A stretch of 31,426 nucleotides of DNA from CAZWVM01 sp964637705 (GTDB lineage: Bacteria > UBA8481), in assembly GCA_964637705.1 (NCBI GenBank), contig CAZWVM010000014.1, positions 1-31,426 of the forward strand, given 5' to 3'. The notes beneath the pieces were generated by a model, which was not told the origin of the DNA, made no database searches, and was given only the letters and a program-made list of their open reading frames with translations. The translations under genes and the position numbers were made by a program. Position 1 is the stretch's first letter; each line of letters starts with the position of its first letter. Below are positions 15,797 through 23,970 of the stretch, piece after piece.

Positions 15797-16156
15797 ATGA
15801 GCACGGGGCAGCCCCGACGCGAGCCGCTCCACTCGTCCTACTTCGTCCGTGGATTCGCGTTCATCGCCGTCTACGCGATCCTGGATGCCGCCGGACTGCG
15901 CTCCTACACGAGCATCATGTCCGGCACCCTGCCGTCGACCGGCAGCACCTTCACGGAAACGAAGATCCTCGCGGCCCTCTATCTCTCCTTCTACCTCTTC
16001 GCGTACCTGCTCGCGCCCATCTACATCATCGCCGGAACGCTCCAGGCGATCCTCGGCGCGATCGCGAGGCGGCGCGGCGGCGAGATGAGAATGAGCGAGG
16101 CACGGGAGGCCGTTACCCACGAAACGCGAACACACCTAAACGCCGACTCCGGCTGA
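15797..16156 (+). CDS. Small membrane protein of unknown function
   Basis: The 119-residue protein has two to three hydrophobic helices (FVRGFAFIAVYAILDAA; ILAALYLSFYLFAYLLAPIYIIAG; LQAILGAIA) and a short polar tail. ATG 15797 is preferred because GGAGG lies 5 nt upstream; ATG 15782 overlaps the previous stop as ATGA and would add five residues. It follows the CWTFCN-type protein directly and is likely co-translated, perhaps as its membrane partner. No family is recognised. Confidence 0.65.
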   Translation: MSTGQPRREPLHSSYFVRGFAFIAVYAILDAAGLRSYTSIMSGTLPSTGSTFTETKILAALYLSFYLFAYLLAPIYIIAGTLQAILGAIARRRGGEMRMSEAREAVTHETRTHLNADSG

Positions 16157-16181
16157 CAACCGCCCGATCCTCCGCTATCCT
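16153..16181 (+). promoter_or_regulatory. Promoter giving a leaderless mRNA for the hydrolase-esterase fusion
   Basis: CTGACA (16153-16158), a 17-bp spacer and TATCCT (16176-16181) are followed after 7 nt by ATG 16189. The -35 overlaps the end of the upstream small membrane protein gene (stop 16154-16156). Confidence 0.65.
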
Positions 16182-16188
16182 CCGCGCC

Positions 16189-18183
16189 ATGACGCACGCA
16201 CCCCGCTACTCGCGCCATGAGCACTTCGTCGGGCCTCACCGCCTCTTCGTCGAGGAATACCGCCCCGCGCACGTCGAGCATCCCGAGCCGGTTCTCGCGA
16301 TCGGCGGCGCTTTCGACGGCTCCTGGATCTTCGCCCGCTTCGCTCCCGTCCTCGCCTCGGCCGGTTGGACCGTCTTCTGCCTCAACCCGCGCGGGTACTA
16401 CCGCAGCGCGTGGGACGACGTGGCGTCGCTCTCGCTCGAGGACTACCTCGCCGACGTCGCCGAGGCGCGCCGCGCCCTCCGCCTCGAGAAGCCCGTCATC
16501 GTCGGCTACTCCATCGGCGGACTCTACGCCCAGCTCTCCGCGCAGAGGGACGGGGCCGCCGCCGTCGTCCTCTACGACCCCTCCCCGTCCCGCGGGATCG
16601 CCCGCGAGTTGAAGATGTCCCCGTCGCGCGACTTCATGGACGCTCACGGGAACCTCCCGCCCGTGATCCAGTTCATCCCCTCGCGCGCGATCGTCGAGGA
16701 GATGTGGGGGCGGAAGGTGACGGAGGAGGAATACGAGAGCCAGCTCGCGCTCTTCCGCCAGTCCCGTCTCTCGGGGCAGGCGCTCCGCGCGCTCGAGGTC
16801 GACCGGCCCGAGGTCGGACGCGTCGAAGCCCCCACGCTCGTCCTCGGCATCCACGCCCCGGCCCCGGCCCAGCAGATCCTCTTCCGCCGCGAGGAGGCGA
16901 GCTGGTACGTCTTCGAGGGCTACTCGCACGGAAGCCTCCTCGTCAACCCGAAGGCCGACCGCATCACGCGCATGGTCATGGGCTGGCTCGCTTCCGGATC
17001 CCCGCGCGGCATCCGGCGCTTCTTCCGCACCGTCACGACGCGGCCCGAGAAGCCCCACAGCCTCAAGGTCCCCGCCGGCTCCTTCAAGGGCCCCCACAGC
17101 CGCCGCGTCGTCGACAAGCCCGGCTCGCACCTCGTCCTCTTCTCCGAGGGCCGCATGATGCACCTGCGTTACTACTCCGGCTGGGAGAAGCCCGTCGCCT
17201 GCGTCGCCGACGGCGCGCGCACGCTGGAGTTCCCGATGCAGAGGAAGGGCCGGGGCCGCGAGGAGGGCGAATCGGTCTTCGAGACCGTCTTCGAGATGAA
17301 CGCGGGACGCGGCTTCTTCGTGCGCGGCGAGAACGGGGAGGACCGCCCCGGTCGCGGCCTCCTCTACCGCCCGAGCCTCCCGGAGATCTGGCTGCAGGAC
17401 GGGCGCCTCTACAGCTACGAGCCCCCGGGGAAGGAGACTCCCCCGCAATTCCTCGAGACCTTCCTCGCCTGCCCGAAGCTCGATCACACCTTCAAGCTCC
17501 AGGTCCGCCTGCCCCGGAATTTCTCGCACGACAAGATCTACCCGGTCGCCGTGCTCAACGACGGGCAGAACCAGTGGAAAAACCGCGGATCGCACGGCGG
17601 TTGGCACACCGACGCCGTGGCGGACGGGCTCATCCGAAGGGGGCTGTTGGAGGAGATCGTGCTCGTGGGCGTCACCTGCCACCGCCACCGCAACAAGGGC
17701 TACCTGCCGCCGCCCCTGGGGCGCGCGGACCTGTACGCGGACTGGTTGGCCGACGATCTCCTGCCGCACCTCAGGAGGAGCTATCCCCTCTCGACGAATC
17801 CCGGCCGGATCGCGATCATCGGCGCCTCGTACGGAGCGAACGTCTCGGTCTACGCCGCGCTCCGCCGCCCCGACGTCTTCGGCCTCGTCGGCTCGCTCTC
17901 CTTCGCCTACATCAAGGGCAACCCGGAGATCCGGCTGATCGAGGGCCTGCACCGGAGGCCCTTCCGGCGGGCCTACATCGACTGCGGCACGAAGTGGGCG
18001 CCGGACCAGCCGCACCGCGACGACTTCACGGCGATCACGCGCAAGCTCATCCGCGCCTGCTCCGACCGCTGGATGACGCACGGGAAGGACCTGTTGGGAC
18101 TCGTCGCCGAGGGCCACCAGCACAACGAGACCTTCTGGCGACAGCGGATCGGCGGGTGCCTTAGGTTCCTCTTCAAGGACTAG
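16189..18183 (+). CDS. Fusion of an alpha/beta hydrolase and an enterochelin esterase-like domain
   Basis: The 664-residue protein contains two separate alpha/beta-hydrolase units. Residues 1-265 are a classical fold with LNPRGYYRSAW, the elbow GYSIGG (S108) and a late His in GYSHGS. A linker of roughly 150 residues is beta-rich (about 285-430). Residues 445-664 are an esterase with QNQWKNRGSHGGWHTD, elbow GASYG (S547) and GHQHNE (H643/H645), clearly paralogous to the free esterase at 12901-13635. No signal peptide is seen, and there is no Shine-Dalgarno before ATG 16189, consistent with a leaderless start. The substrate is unknown; two catalytic sites in one chain suggest sequential hydrolysis or a scaffold. 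Confidence 0.82.
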   Translation: MTHAPRYSRHEHFVGPHRLFVEEYRPAHVEHPEPVLAIGGAFDGSWIFARFAPVLASAGWTVFCLNPRGYYRSAWDDVASLSLEDYLADVAEARRALRLEKPVIVGYSIGGLYAQLSAQRDGAAAVVLYDPSPSRGIARELKMSPSRDFMDAHGNLPPVIQFIPSRAIVEEMWGRKVTEEEYESQLALFRQSRLSGQALRALEVDRPEVGRVEAPTLVLGIHAPAPAQQILFRREEASWYVFEGYSHGSLLVNPKADRITRMVMGWLASGSPRGIRRFFRTVTTRPEKPHSLKVPAGSFKGPHSRRVVDKPGSHLVLFSEGRMMHLRYYSGWEKPVACVADGARTLEFPMQRKGRGREEGESVFETVFEMNAGRGFFVRGENGEDRPGRGLLYRPSLPEIWLQDGRLYSYEPPGKETPPQFLETFLACPKLDHTFKLQVRLPRNFSHDKIYPVAVLNDGQNQWKNRGSHGGWHTDAVADGLIRRGLLEEIVLVGVTCHRHRNKGYLPPPLGRADLYADWLADDLLPHLRRSYPLSTNPGRIAIIGASYGANVSVYAALRRPDVFGLVGSLSFAYIKGNPEIRLIEGLHRRPFRRAYIDCGTKWAPDQPHRDDFTAITRKLIRACSDRWMTHGKDLLGLVAEGHQHNETFWRQRIGGCLRFLFKD

Positions 18184-18200
18184 GCGGCGGCCTTTTCCCG

Positions 18201-18230
18201 CGCGGGCAACGTCTCAACCGGCTGCCCGCG
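18201..18230. terminator. GC-rich hairpin between convergent genes
   Basis: CGCGGGCA (18201-18208) and TGCCCGCG (18223-18230) form a perfect 8-bp stem with a 14-nt loop. It lies in the 67-bp gap between the fusion hydrolase and the zinc-ribbon gene. There is no T run, the same style as 2663-2697. Confidence 0.4.
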
Positions 18231-18250
18231 TATCGACATCCGCAGACGGA

Positions 18251-19063
18251 TCAGTCGTTGTTGTTGTTCGTCGTCACCCGGATGAAGCGGTCGATGTCCT
18301 CGATCTCGCCCGTCGCCGCGTTGATCTTGAAGGCGTGCCACTGGTCCTTGCCCGGCTCGTAGTTGACGACCTTCTTGCGGACGACGGTCGAACCGTCGGC
18401 CTTCGTGATCGTGACCGTGGCTTCGGCGGCCTCGATCGAGTCGTCGCTGCGCGCGGCGAAGTAGATCGAGACGACGTAACGCCCGGAGCTGAAGTCGTCG
18501 CCCGAATCGAACGACTTGAAGTCGAAGAACTCGGTGTTCCCGGTCGTGCCGTCCGTGACATCCTCGCCGCAGAGGTTGAAGGACCGCTTCTTCAGGTTCT
18601 CGCCGGCGGCGTCCCAGATCTCCAGGTCCATGTCCACGGGCTTGTTCCACGAGAGCTCGACGCGCACGGTGCCGGCCGTCGCGGGCGTGGAGGCGGACGG
18701 CGTGGAGGAAGGCTCGGAGCCGGGCTCGGCCGCGGGAATCGTGCCCTCGGCCTGCTGGGTGATTCTCGCCAACGCGTCCTTGATCTTGTCCTTGAAGGCC
18801 ACTCCGCCGATGGCGAGCGCCGTGATGATGACGAGGACGAGAGCGAGACAGCCGCAACCGATGGCCATCCAGAGACCGCCGGAGGAGCCGCTCGAGGCCG
18901 GCGCGAGGGGCGGCTGGACGGCGGCCGGCTGGGCCGACGTCGCCTGCACGGACTGGACGACGGGGGTGGCCGCGGCGGCGGGCGCGGCGCTGACCGGTTG
19001 CCCGCACTTCTCGCAAAAGACGCTCCCCGCCACGATGGGCGCCCCGCAGTTCGTGCAATTCAT
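18251..19063 (-). CDS. Zinc-ribbon membrane protein with YfaP/DUF2135-like beta domain
   Basis: The 270-residue protein has three parts. The N-terminal zinc ribbon is MNCTNCGAP...FCEKCGQP (C3, C6, C17, C20). A Pro/Ala/Val-rich linker leads to one transmembrane helix (about 63-90). The C-terminal beta-sandwich begins TVRVELSWNKPVDMDLEIWDAAGE, the pattern of the YfaP/DUF2135-like fold. Topology is probably ribbon inside, beta domain outside. ATG 19063 is chosen because GGGAGGAAC lies just upstream, giving good spacing. The function is unknown; proteins of this layout are common in environmental bacteria. It is divergent from the DUF4349 gene. Confidence 0.8.
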   Translation of the reverse strand: MNCTNCGAPIVAGSVFCEKCGQPVSAAPAAAATPVVQSVQATSAQPAAVQPPLAPASSGSSGGLWMAIGCGCLALVLVIITALAIGGVAFKDKIKDALARITQQAEGTIPAAEPGSEPSSTPSASTPATAGTVRVELSWNKPVDMDLEIWDAAGENLKKRSFNLCGEDVTDGTTGNTEFFDFKSFDSGDDFSSGRYVVSIYFAARSDDSIEAAEATVTITKADGSTVVRKKVVNYEPGKDQWHAFKINAATGEIEDIDRFIRVTTNNNND

Positions 19064-19129
19064 GATCGTTCCTCCCTCGATGAGATCCGCCCGTATCATC
19101 GCCTACCCCGCGCGGAATTGACAAGGGCT

Positions 19130-19158
19130 TTGTTCCGCGCAACGGCTTCGCCTATAAT
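19130..19158 (+). promoter_or_regulatory. Promoter of the DUF4349 lipoprotein gene
   Basis: TATAAT at 19153-19158 is a perfect -10. The best-spaced -35 is TTGTTC (19130-19135, 17 bp away). It shares the 12-mer GCCTATAATGCC with the LacI-type promoter at 170-181. The leader is about 36 nt and has AGCGAGGG as ribosome site. Confidence 0.6.
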
Positions 19159-19201
19159 GCCCGAGTTCGGGGGCAACCCCTCCGGAAAGCGAGGGTCATC
19201 C

Positions 19202-20086
19202 ATGAATCGTCTCGTCGGTCTTCTGCTCGTCGCGGTCGTCGTCGGCCTCTCGGGTTGCGGTGAATCCTCGCCGTTCGGTCTCGCCAACAAGAGCGAGCCC
19301 TCGGCCTACTCGATGCCGTCTCCCATGCTGGCCGAGGCCGGGGCCGCCGACGAGTCGGCGCGCGGCGCGGCTCCCGGGGCACCCTCGCCCGCTCCCGCCC
19401 CCTCCGTCCCCGCCGCTCAGGTCCAGCGCAAGATGATCTACACCGTCGACATCCGCGTCGAGGTCTCGAACTTCGCCGAGGCGCAGGCCGCCCTGGAGAA
19501 GGCCGTGACCGACTTCGGCGGCTTCGTCTCCGACGCGACGGCCGAGAAGCGCGAGAACGGCGCCAAAGACGGGAGCCTGGTCGCGAAGATCCCCCCGGAC
19601 AAGCTCAACGAATTCCTAGGCGCCGCACGACTCCTCGGCGAGGTCCAGTCCGAGAGCAAGAACGGGCAGGACATCACGATGGAGTATGTCGACCTGTCGG
19701 CCCGCCTCTCGACGAAGCAGGAACTCGAGAAGGAACTCCTCAACCTCCTGCGCACCTCCTCCCCTCGACTCGCCGACAAGCTCGAGGTCGAGCGGGAGCT
19801 CGCGCGCGTGCGCGAGGAGATCGAGACGGTGCAGGGGCGCCTGCGCTACTACGACGCCATGGTCGGCATGGCGACGGTCACCGTGCGCCTCTTCGAGCCG
19901 CGTTCCGTCCTGCCCGAGGATAAGAACATCCTCTTCGAGGCGATTTCCGACGCTTTCGAGGGATTCCTGCGCTCCATCGGCGCCCTCGTCATCTTCGCCG
20001 CCGTCACGTTGCCGTGGGGACTGGGCCTCCTCTTTGTCCTCTGGCTCATCCGCGTCTGGTGGCGGCACCGCCGCCGCGCGGCGTAA
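19202..20086 (+). CDS. DUF4349 lipoprotein
   Basis: The 294-residue protein begins with a lipoprotein signal peptide (RLVGLLLVAVVVGLSGC, lipobox LSGC, C19) and an Ala/Pro-rich linker. The DUF4349 domain starts RKMIYTVDIRVEVSNFAEAQ and includes EKAVTDFGGFVSDATAE. A coiled coil (about 165-215, with KLEVERELARVREEIETVQGR) precedes the RLRYYDAMVGMATVTVRLFEP strand. A C-terminal transmembrane helix and a basic tail WWRHRRRAA follow. This is the canonical DUF4349 layout; the function is unknown. The thioredoxin gene follows after 11 nt. Confidence 0.88.
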   Translation: MNRLVGLLLVAVVVGLSGCGESSPFGLANKSEPSAYSMPSPMLAEAGAADESARGAAPGAPSPAPAPSVPAAQVQRKMIYTVDIRVEVSNFAEAQAALEKAVTDFGGFVSDATAEKRENGAKDGSLVAKIPPDKLNEFLGAARLLGEVQSESKNGQDITMEYVDLSARLSTKQELEKELLNLLRTSSPRLADKLEVERELARVREEIETVQGRLRYYDAMVGMATVTVRLFEPRSVLPEDKNILFEAISDAFEGFLRSIGALVIFAAVTLPWGLGLLFVLWLIRVWWRHRRRAA

Positions 20087-20097
20087 GGGGTCCCGGC

Positions 20098-20943
20098 ATG
20101 CTGATCCTCGGTAAGAACGGGCAGAAGGCGTCCGCGCCCGTTGCCGGGCCCGGCGGCGCGGCCTCCCCGGCCGCGCGCATCATCGACGTGACGGTGGAGA
20201 CCTTCGAGGCCGAGGTCATCAACGGTTCGATGAAGATGCCGGTGCTCCTCGATCTCTGGGCCACGTGGTGCGAGCCTTGCAAGACCCTCGGCCCGATCCT
20301 CGAGAAGCTCGCCGCGAGGGCGGCTGGCGCCTTCACGCTCGCCAAGCTCGACGTCGATGCCAACCCGGAGGTCGCCCAGCTCCTGCGCGTGCGGAGCGTT
20401 CCCATGGTGTATCTCTTCAAGGGCGGGCGTCCCGCGGACGGTTTCACAGGCGCCCTTCCCGAGTCGCAGGTGAAGGCCTTTCTCGAGAAGAACGGCATCA
20501 AGTGCGATGGCGCCGCCGCCGAGCCCGGTACCGCGGAGAACGGCGCGGCCGCGCTCCTCGGCGCGGGCCGGGTCGCGGAGGCGCGGGCGGCGTTGAAGGC
20601 CGCGCCCGATCCCCTTCTCGAGTTGAGAGCGACGATCCTCGCGGGCGACGCGAAATCGGGCCGCACGCGGGTCGCGGCCCTCCCCGCGGACCTGCGCGAC
20701 GCGAACGCCTCGCTCCTCGAATCCGCCGAGCGCGTTCTCGGTCTGCTCGAATCCCCCTCGGAGAAACAGCGCCATGCCGCGGGCGCGCTGGCCGCCGGCA
20801 ACGTCGGCACCTGCCTCGAGGCGCTGCTCGAGGCCTTCGACGACGCCAACCGTCGCCTCGTCCTCGACCTCCTCGCGCTCCTGGGCCGCGGGCCCTTCGC
20901 CGAGGAATACCGCGACCGGCTGGCGAAGCGTGTCCTGAGGTAG
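20098..20943 (+). CDS. Thioredoxin-domain protein with C-terminal helical repeats (CnoX/YbbN-like)
   Basis: The 281-residue protein has a thioredoxin fold at about 28-135 with active site WCEPC (C58, C61) and cis-Pro P102 in RSVPMVY, followed by an Ala-rich helical region (about 145-281), as in CnoX/YbbN co-chaperones. E. coli CnoX has SXXC and little reductase activity; the CXXC here suggests redox activity, as in CnoX of Caulobacter. There is no signal peptide, so it is cytoplasmic. ATG 20098 has AAGGGG at good spacing. Its stop is 6 nt before the GTG of the next gene, inside which a palindrome begins. Confidence 0.85.
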   Translation: MLILGKNGQKASAPVAGPGGAASPAARIIDVTVETFEAEVINGSMKMPVLLDLWATWCEPCKTLGPILEKLAARAAGAFTLAKLDVDANPEVAQLLRVRSVPMVYLFKGGRPADGFTGALPESQVKAFLEKNGIKCDGAAAEPGTAENGAAALLGAGRVAEARAALKAAPDPLLELRATILAGDAKSGRTRVAALPADLRDANASLLESAERVLGLLESPSEKQRHAAGALAAGNVGTCLEALLEAFDDANRRLVLDLLALLGRGPFAEEYRDRLAKRVLR

Positions 20944-20948
20944 CCGAC

Positions 20949-21015
20949 GGTGTCAGGCAATAACAATATAACAAAGCGCCTTCGCCGCCGTGTTATATTG
21001 TTATTGCCTGACACC
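20949..21015. repeat. Perfect 25-bp palindrome spanning the start of the glycosidase gene
   Basis: The arms 20949-20973 and 20991-21015 are exact reverse complements (25 of 25), with a 17-nt loop. They begin GGTGTCAGGCAATAAC. This AT-rich insert in a GC-rich context looks like a small dispersed (REP-like) palindrome. It encodes the GTG start, the basic n-region and the first part of the signal-peptide core of the glycosidase at 20950. In mRNA it would bury the start codon in a long hairpin, and it could also terminate or stabilise the upstream thioredoxin transcript. Confidence 0.85.
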
Positions 21016-23067
21016 CTTCTCCTCCTCCTGCTCCTCTCGTCGCTCCTCGCCTGCGGCGGCGCGCCGCCCGCGCCGGAGCCGCCCGCACCCCCGGCCGCGC
21101 CCGCGGAGGCCCCTCCCCTCTCCCGCGTCGTCATCCAGGATTTCGCCAACGGGATGAAGAACAACCTCGGGGGAGGCGGCGGAACCTGGAACGCCGAGGA
21201 ATCCGACACGCTCTCGACGGTCGCTTTCGAGTTCCTGCAGGCGAATCCGGCCGACACGACCGATTACTGCCTGAAGCTCGCCTACTCCCTCAATCCCGCC
21301 CGTTCTTCGCAGAACGGCCTCTGGATGCGCCTCAACGGCCTCGACGGATCGAACTACGACCATCTCGAGTTCCGCGTGAAGGGCGACGCCGCGGCGGGTT
21401 TCGACCCCCGGTTCAAGGTGGAGTTCAAGAAGCCCAAGCCCGGGAGCGAACTGGAACAGGACAAGGGCAGTTTCGTCGTCGAGGGAGTCACGGCCGAGTG
21501 GCAGCGGGTCCGCATCCCCCTGAACATGATGAACGGGATCACGGACTGGAAGAACCTGGGCGAACTGGTCCTCTCCTTCCACTCGCGCCGGGCACGCGTG
21601 CACAAGGGAGCCTACTTCCTCGACGACTTCGCCCTCGTGAAGACCGGCGAGCCCGGCCTCTCGATCTACGACCGCGTCGCCGTCCCGAGAAAGCGGGCGT
21701 GGGAGGCGGAGCACGGCGGAGAGACCGCGGCGGTGGCCGCGATCCACGCGTGCTTGAACGGATGGCCGACCATGGCGCTCGCCGACCGCCGCTCCTTCCC
21801 CCGCGACGACCGCGAGTTCCTCCTCAGGATCGCCCGGGACACCTGGAAGGGCATCGACGCGCTCTGCGACCGCGAACGGGGGCTGCCGCTCGACACCGTC
21901 CGCTTCACGAAGGGATCGGTCCTCCTGAAGGACAGCCGCATCGGCGACTACACCAACGTCACCAACATCGGCGTGTATTTCCTCTGCGTCGTCGGCGCGC
22001 AGGAACTCGGGCTCATCACGCGCGACGAGGCTCTCGAGAAGCTGAAGAAGACCTTGGCCTCGGTCGAGGGGATGGAATCGCACGAGGGCTTCCTCTTCAA
22101 CTACTACGACACGACCTCCGGCGAGCGCACCTCGAACTTCATCTCCTTCGTCGATTCCGCCTGGCTCACCTCCGGGCTCATGGCCGTCCGCCAGGCCTTC
22201 CCGGAGCTGGCCGCGCGCTGTTCACAGCTCATCGATCGCGGCGATTACGGTTTCTTCTACGACGACGTCGAACAGCACATGAACCACGGTTTCTACGTCC
22301 ACATGGGCGTTCGCGCCGAGTACAACTACGGGGCTTTCTACACCGAGCCGCGGGCCGGCAGTTTCATCGCGATCGGCAAGGGCGACGTTCCGGAGGAGCA
22401 CTGGTACCGGATGCTCCGCACCTTCCCCGTCGACGCGAAGTGGCAGAGCGAGACGCCGGTCGCGCGCGTCGAACGCACGACGCGAGGCGTGACCTATCCC
22501 GGCGGGCACTACGAGTGGAAGGGCCTCGCCTACGTCCCCTCCTGGGGCGGGAGCCTCTTCGAGGCCCTGATGCCGACGATGGTCATCGACGAGAAGCAGT
22601 TCGCCCCGCTCTCCCTGGGTCGGAACGACGAGGTCCATTCCATCATTCACCGCCGCTACGCGCTCGAGGTCATGAAGTACCCGGTCTGGGGCATGTCGCC
22701 CTCGTCGGTGCCCACCGAGGACAACTACTCCGAGTACGGCGTGAGGCCCCTGGGCGCCCACGGCTACAAGCCCGGCGCCGTCACCCCGCACGTCGTCGCG
22801 CTCGCCGTCAACTTCACGCCGAAGGAGGCGATCGCCAACCTCCGCAAGCTCATCGAGCTGTACGACATCTACGGCGAATACGGCTTCTACGACGCGGTCG
22901 ATCCCGTCTCGGGCTCGGTGGCCTACAAGTACCTCGCGCTCGACCAGGGCATGCTCTTCGTGGCGCTGGCCAACTACCTCGGCGACGGCTGTGTCCAGAA
23001 ACGCTTCATGGCCGACCCGATCGCGCAGAGGGCTCTGCCGATGCTCGCCGAGGAACGGTTCTTCTAG
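20950..23067 (+). CDS. Lipoprotein glycoside hydrolase, glucoamylase-like (PF10091/GH144-type)
   Basis: The 705-residue protein is an exported lipoprotein: basic KRLRRR, hydrophobic core, lipobox LLAC (C35). Residues about 55-235 form a beta-sandwich resembling a carbohydrate-binding module (VVIQDFANG... to AYFLDDFALVKTGEPG). The catalytic part at about 275-695 is the glucoamylase-like (alpha/alpha)6 fold: DYTNVTNIGVYFLCVVGA, GFLFNYYDTTSGE, FISFVDSAWLTSGLMAVR, GSFIAIGKGDVPEEHWYRM, SWGGSLFEALMPTMVIDE, and WGMSPSSVPTEDNYSEYGVRPLG. Family members of the GH144/GH189 type act on beta-1,2-glucans, so that is the best guess for substrate. The start and signal peptide come from the palindrome at 20949-21015. 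The stop shares CTAG with the convergent gene. Confidence 0.85.
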   Translation: MSGNNNITKRLRRRVILLLPDTLLLLLLLSSLLACGGAPPAPEPPAPPAAPAEAPPLSRVVIQDFANGMKNNLGGGGGTWNAEESDTLSTVAFEFLQANPADTTDYCLKLAYSLNPARSSQNGLWMRLNGLDGSNYDHLEFRVKGDAAAGFDPRFKVEFKKPKPGSELEQDKGSFVVEGVTAEWQRVRIPLNMMNGITDWKNLGELVLSFHSRRARVHKGAYFLDDFALVKTGEPGLSIYDRVAVPRKRAWEAEHGGETAAVAAIHACLNGWPTMALADRRSFPRDDREFLLRIARDTWKGIDALCDRERGLPLDTVRFTKGSVLLKDSRIGDYTNVTNIGVYFLCVVGAQELGLITRDEALEKLKKTLASVEGMESHEGFLFNYYDTTSGERTSNFISFVDSAWLTSGLMAVRQAFPELAARCSQLIDRGDYGFFYDDVEQHMNHGFYVHMGVRAEYNYGAFYTEPRAGSFIAIGKGDVPEEHWYRMLRTFPVDAKWQSETPVARVERTTRGVTYPGGHYEWKGLAYVPSWGGSLFEALMPTMVIDEKQFAPLSLGRNDEVHSIIHRRYALEVMKYPVWGMSPSSVPTEDNYSEYGVRPLGAHGYKPGAVTPHVVALAVNFTPKEAIANLRKLIELYDIYGEYGFYDAVDPVSGSVAYKYLALDQGMLFVALANYLGDGCVQKRFMADPIAQRALPMLAEERFF

Positions 23068-23600
23068 CCTTTCTTCACCTGCCGGACCACGTATCGCCCC
23101 ATCAGGAATCCCGCCCACGAAACCGCGTAGGCGAGCGGCATGATCGCGAAGGACGAGACGAGAAAGACGATGAAGCCGAAGATCGGCTGGCCGCACCGCG
23201 GCGGCTCCGCCATCAGGCTCTCCATGAGGACGAGGCGCGCGCCCGCGAGCCACGAGATCACGTTCAGGGGCAGGAAAGCGCAGAACGCGGCGAAGGACGA
23301 GAAGATGTGTCCCGCGATCGCGGCCGATCTCCATCGCGCAAGGATCGCCGAGACGAGGGCGACGAGCGCGGCGGCGATGACGGCCGGGCCGAGCTGCAGA
23401 ACCGCGGCCATGCGAACGAGAACGCCCGCGGCCTCCAGGAAATCCTCGCGGGGAACAACCTCGTTCCAGCGCCCCAGGGCGTGGGCCAGGCAGAGCGGGG
23501 GGACGGCGAGCCCTGCGAGGAGGCAGAGCAGGACGACGTTCAGGGTGGCGTACCACCCGGCACGAGGCGAGACGAGAAGGGACGGACGCGTCGAGTTCAT
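23064..23600 (-). CDS. Membrane protein of unknown function
   Basis: The 178-residue protein has about four hydrophobic helices (VLLCLLAGLAVPPLCLAHAL; GPAVIAAALVALVSAILA; FSSFAAFCAFLPLNVISWLAG; IFGFIVFLVSSFAIMPLAYAVSWAGFL). No domain is recognised. It begins 19 nt after the pilin-like gene and is probably the last gene of the operon starting at 27051. Its stop overlaps that of the convergent glycosidase gene in a shared CTAG. Confidence 0.65.
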   Translation of the reverse strand: MNSTRPSLLVSPRAGWYATLNVVLLCLLAGLAVPPLCLAHALGRWNEVVPREDFLEAAGVLVRMAAVLQLGPAVIAAALVALVSAILARWRSAAIAGHIFSSFAAFCAFLPLNVISWLAGARLVLMESLMAEPPRCGQPIFGFIVFLVSSFAIMPLAYAVSWAGFLMGRYVVRQVKKG

Positions 23601-23619
23601 CGTGCTTCTCGAGCCGGGT

Positions 23620-23970
23620 TCAGCGCGCGGCGGCGTCGGCCGCGGAGAGCAGGTTTTTCTCCACGAGTTCCTGCAGGTTCGCCGGCTCGCGCCCGGCCTC
23701 GATCCGGAACTGCTCCGTCGCCAGCTCGATCCTCTTCGCCCGCGCGATGTCCTGCGCGGTGCGGGCCGTCTCGATCGCCTGCTGGGGACGCGAGGTCGGG
23801 ACGGCGATCGGCAGGGTCTCCCCCGCCGGGGCGCCGATCTCGGCGGCCACGCCCGGCGGCGCGGCCGGCTTCTTCAGCATGAAGTAGGCGAGCATCATCA
23901 CGATGGCGGCGGCGAGGAGAATCCCGAGAAGCGAGGAGCCCCGGGACGACGGTCGAAAACGGTTCACCAT
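23620..23970 (-). CDS. Small pseudopilin-like protein
   Basis: The 116-residue protein has a short basic N-terminus (MVNRFRPSSRGSS), a hydrophobic helix (LLGILLAAAIVMMLAYFML) and a soluble tail. The tail segment (ARAKRIELATEQFRIEAGREPANLQELVEKNLL) matches the type IV pilin/pseudopilin habit of one helix followed by an 'E.GR.P..L.EL' turn. The canonical GFTLIE cleavage site is absent and Glu5 is missing, so it may be a degenerate or non-processed relative. ATG 23970 is chosen; GTG 24021 would put its start too close to a purine tract. Confidence 0.5.
   Translation of the reverse strand: MVNRFRPSSRGSSLLGILLAAAIVMMLAYFMLKKPAAPPGVAAEIGAPAGETLPIAVPTSRPQQAIETARTAQDIARAKRIELATEQFRIEAGREPANLQELVEKNLLSAADAAAR

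Noticed and set aside
19118..19123. TTGACA upstream of the DUF4349 gene
   Set aside because: The distance to the TATAAT at 19153 is 29 bp, too long for a sigma70 promoter. TTGTTC at 19130 has the right spacing.
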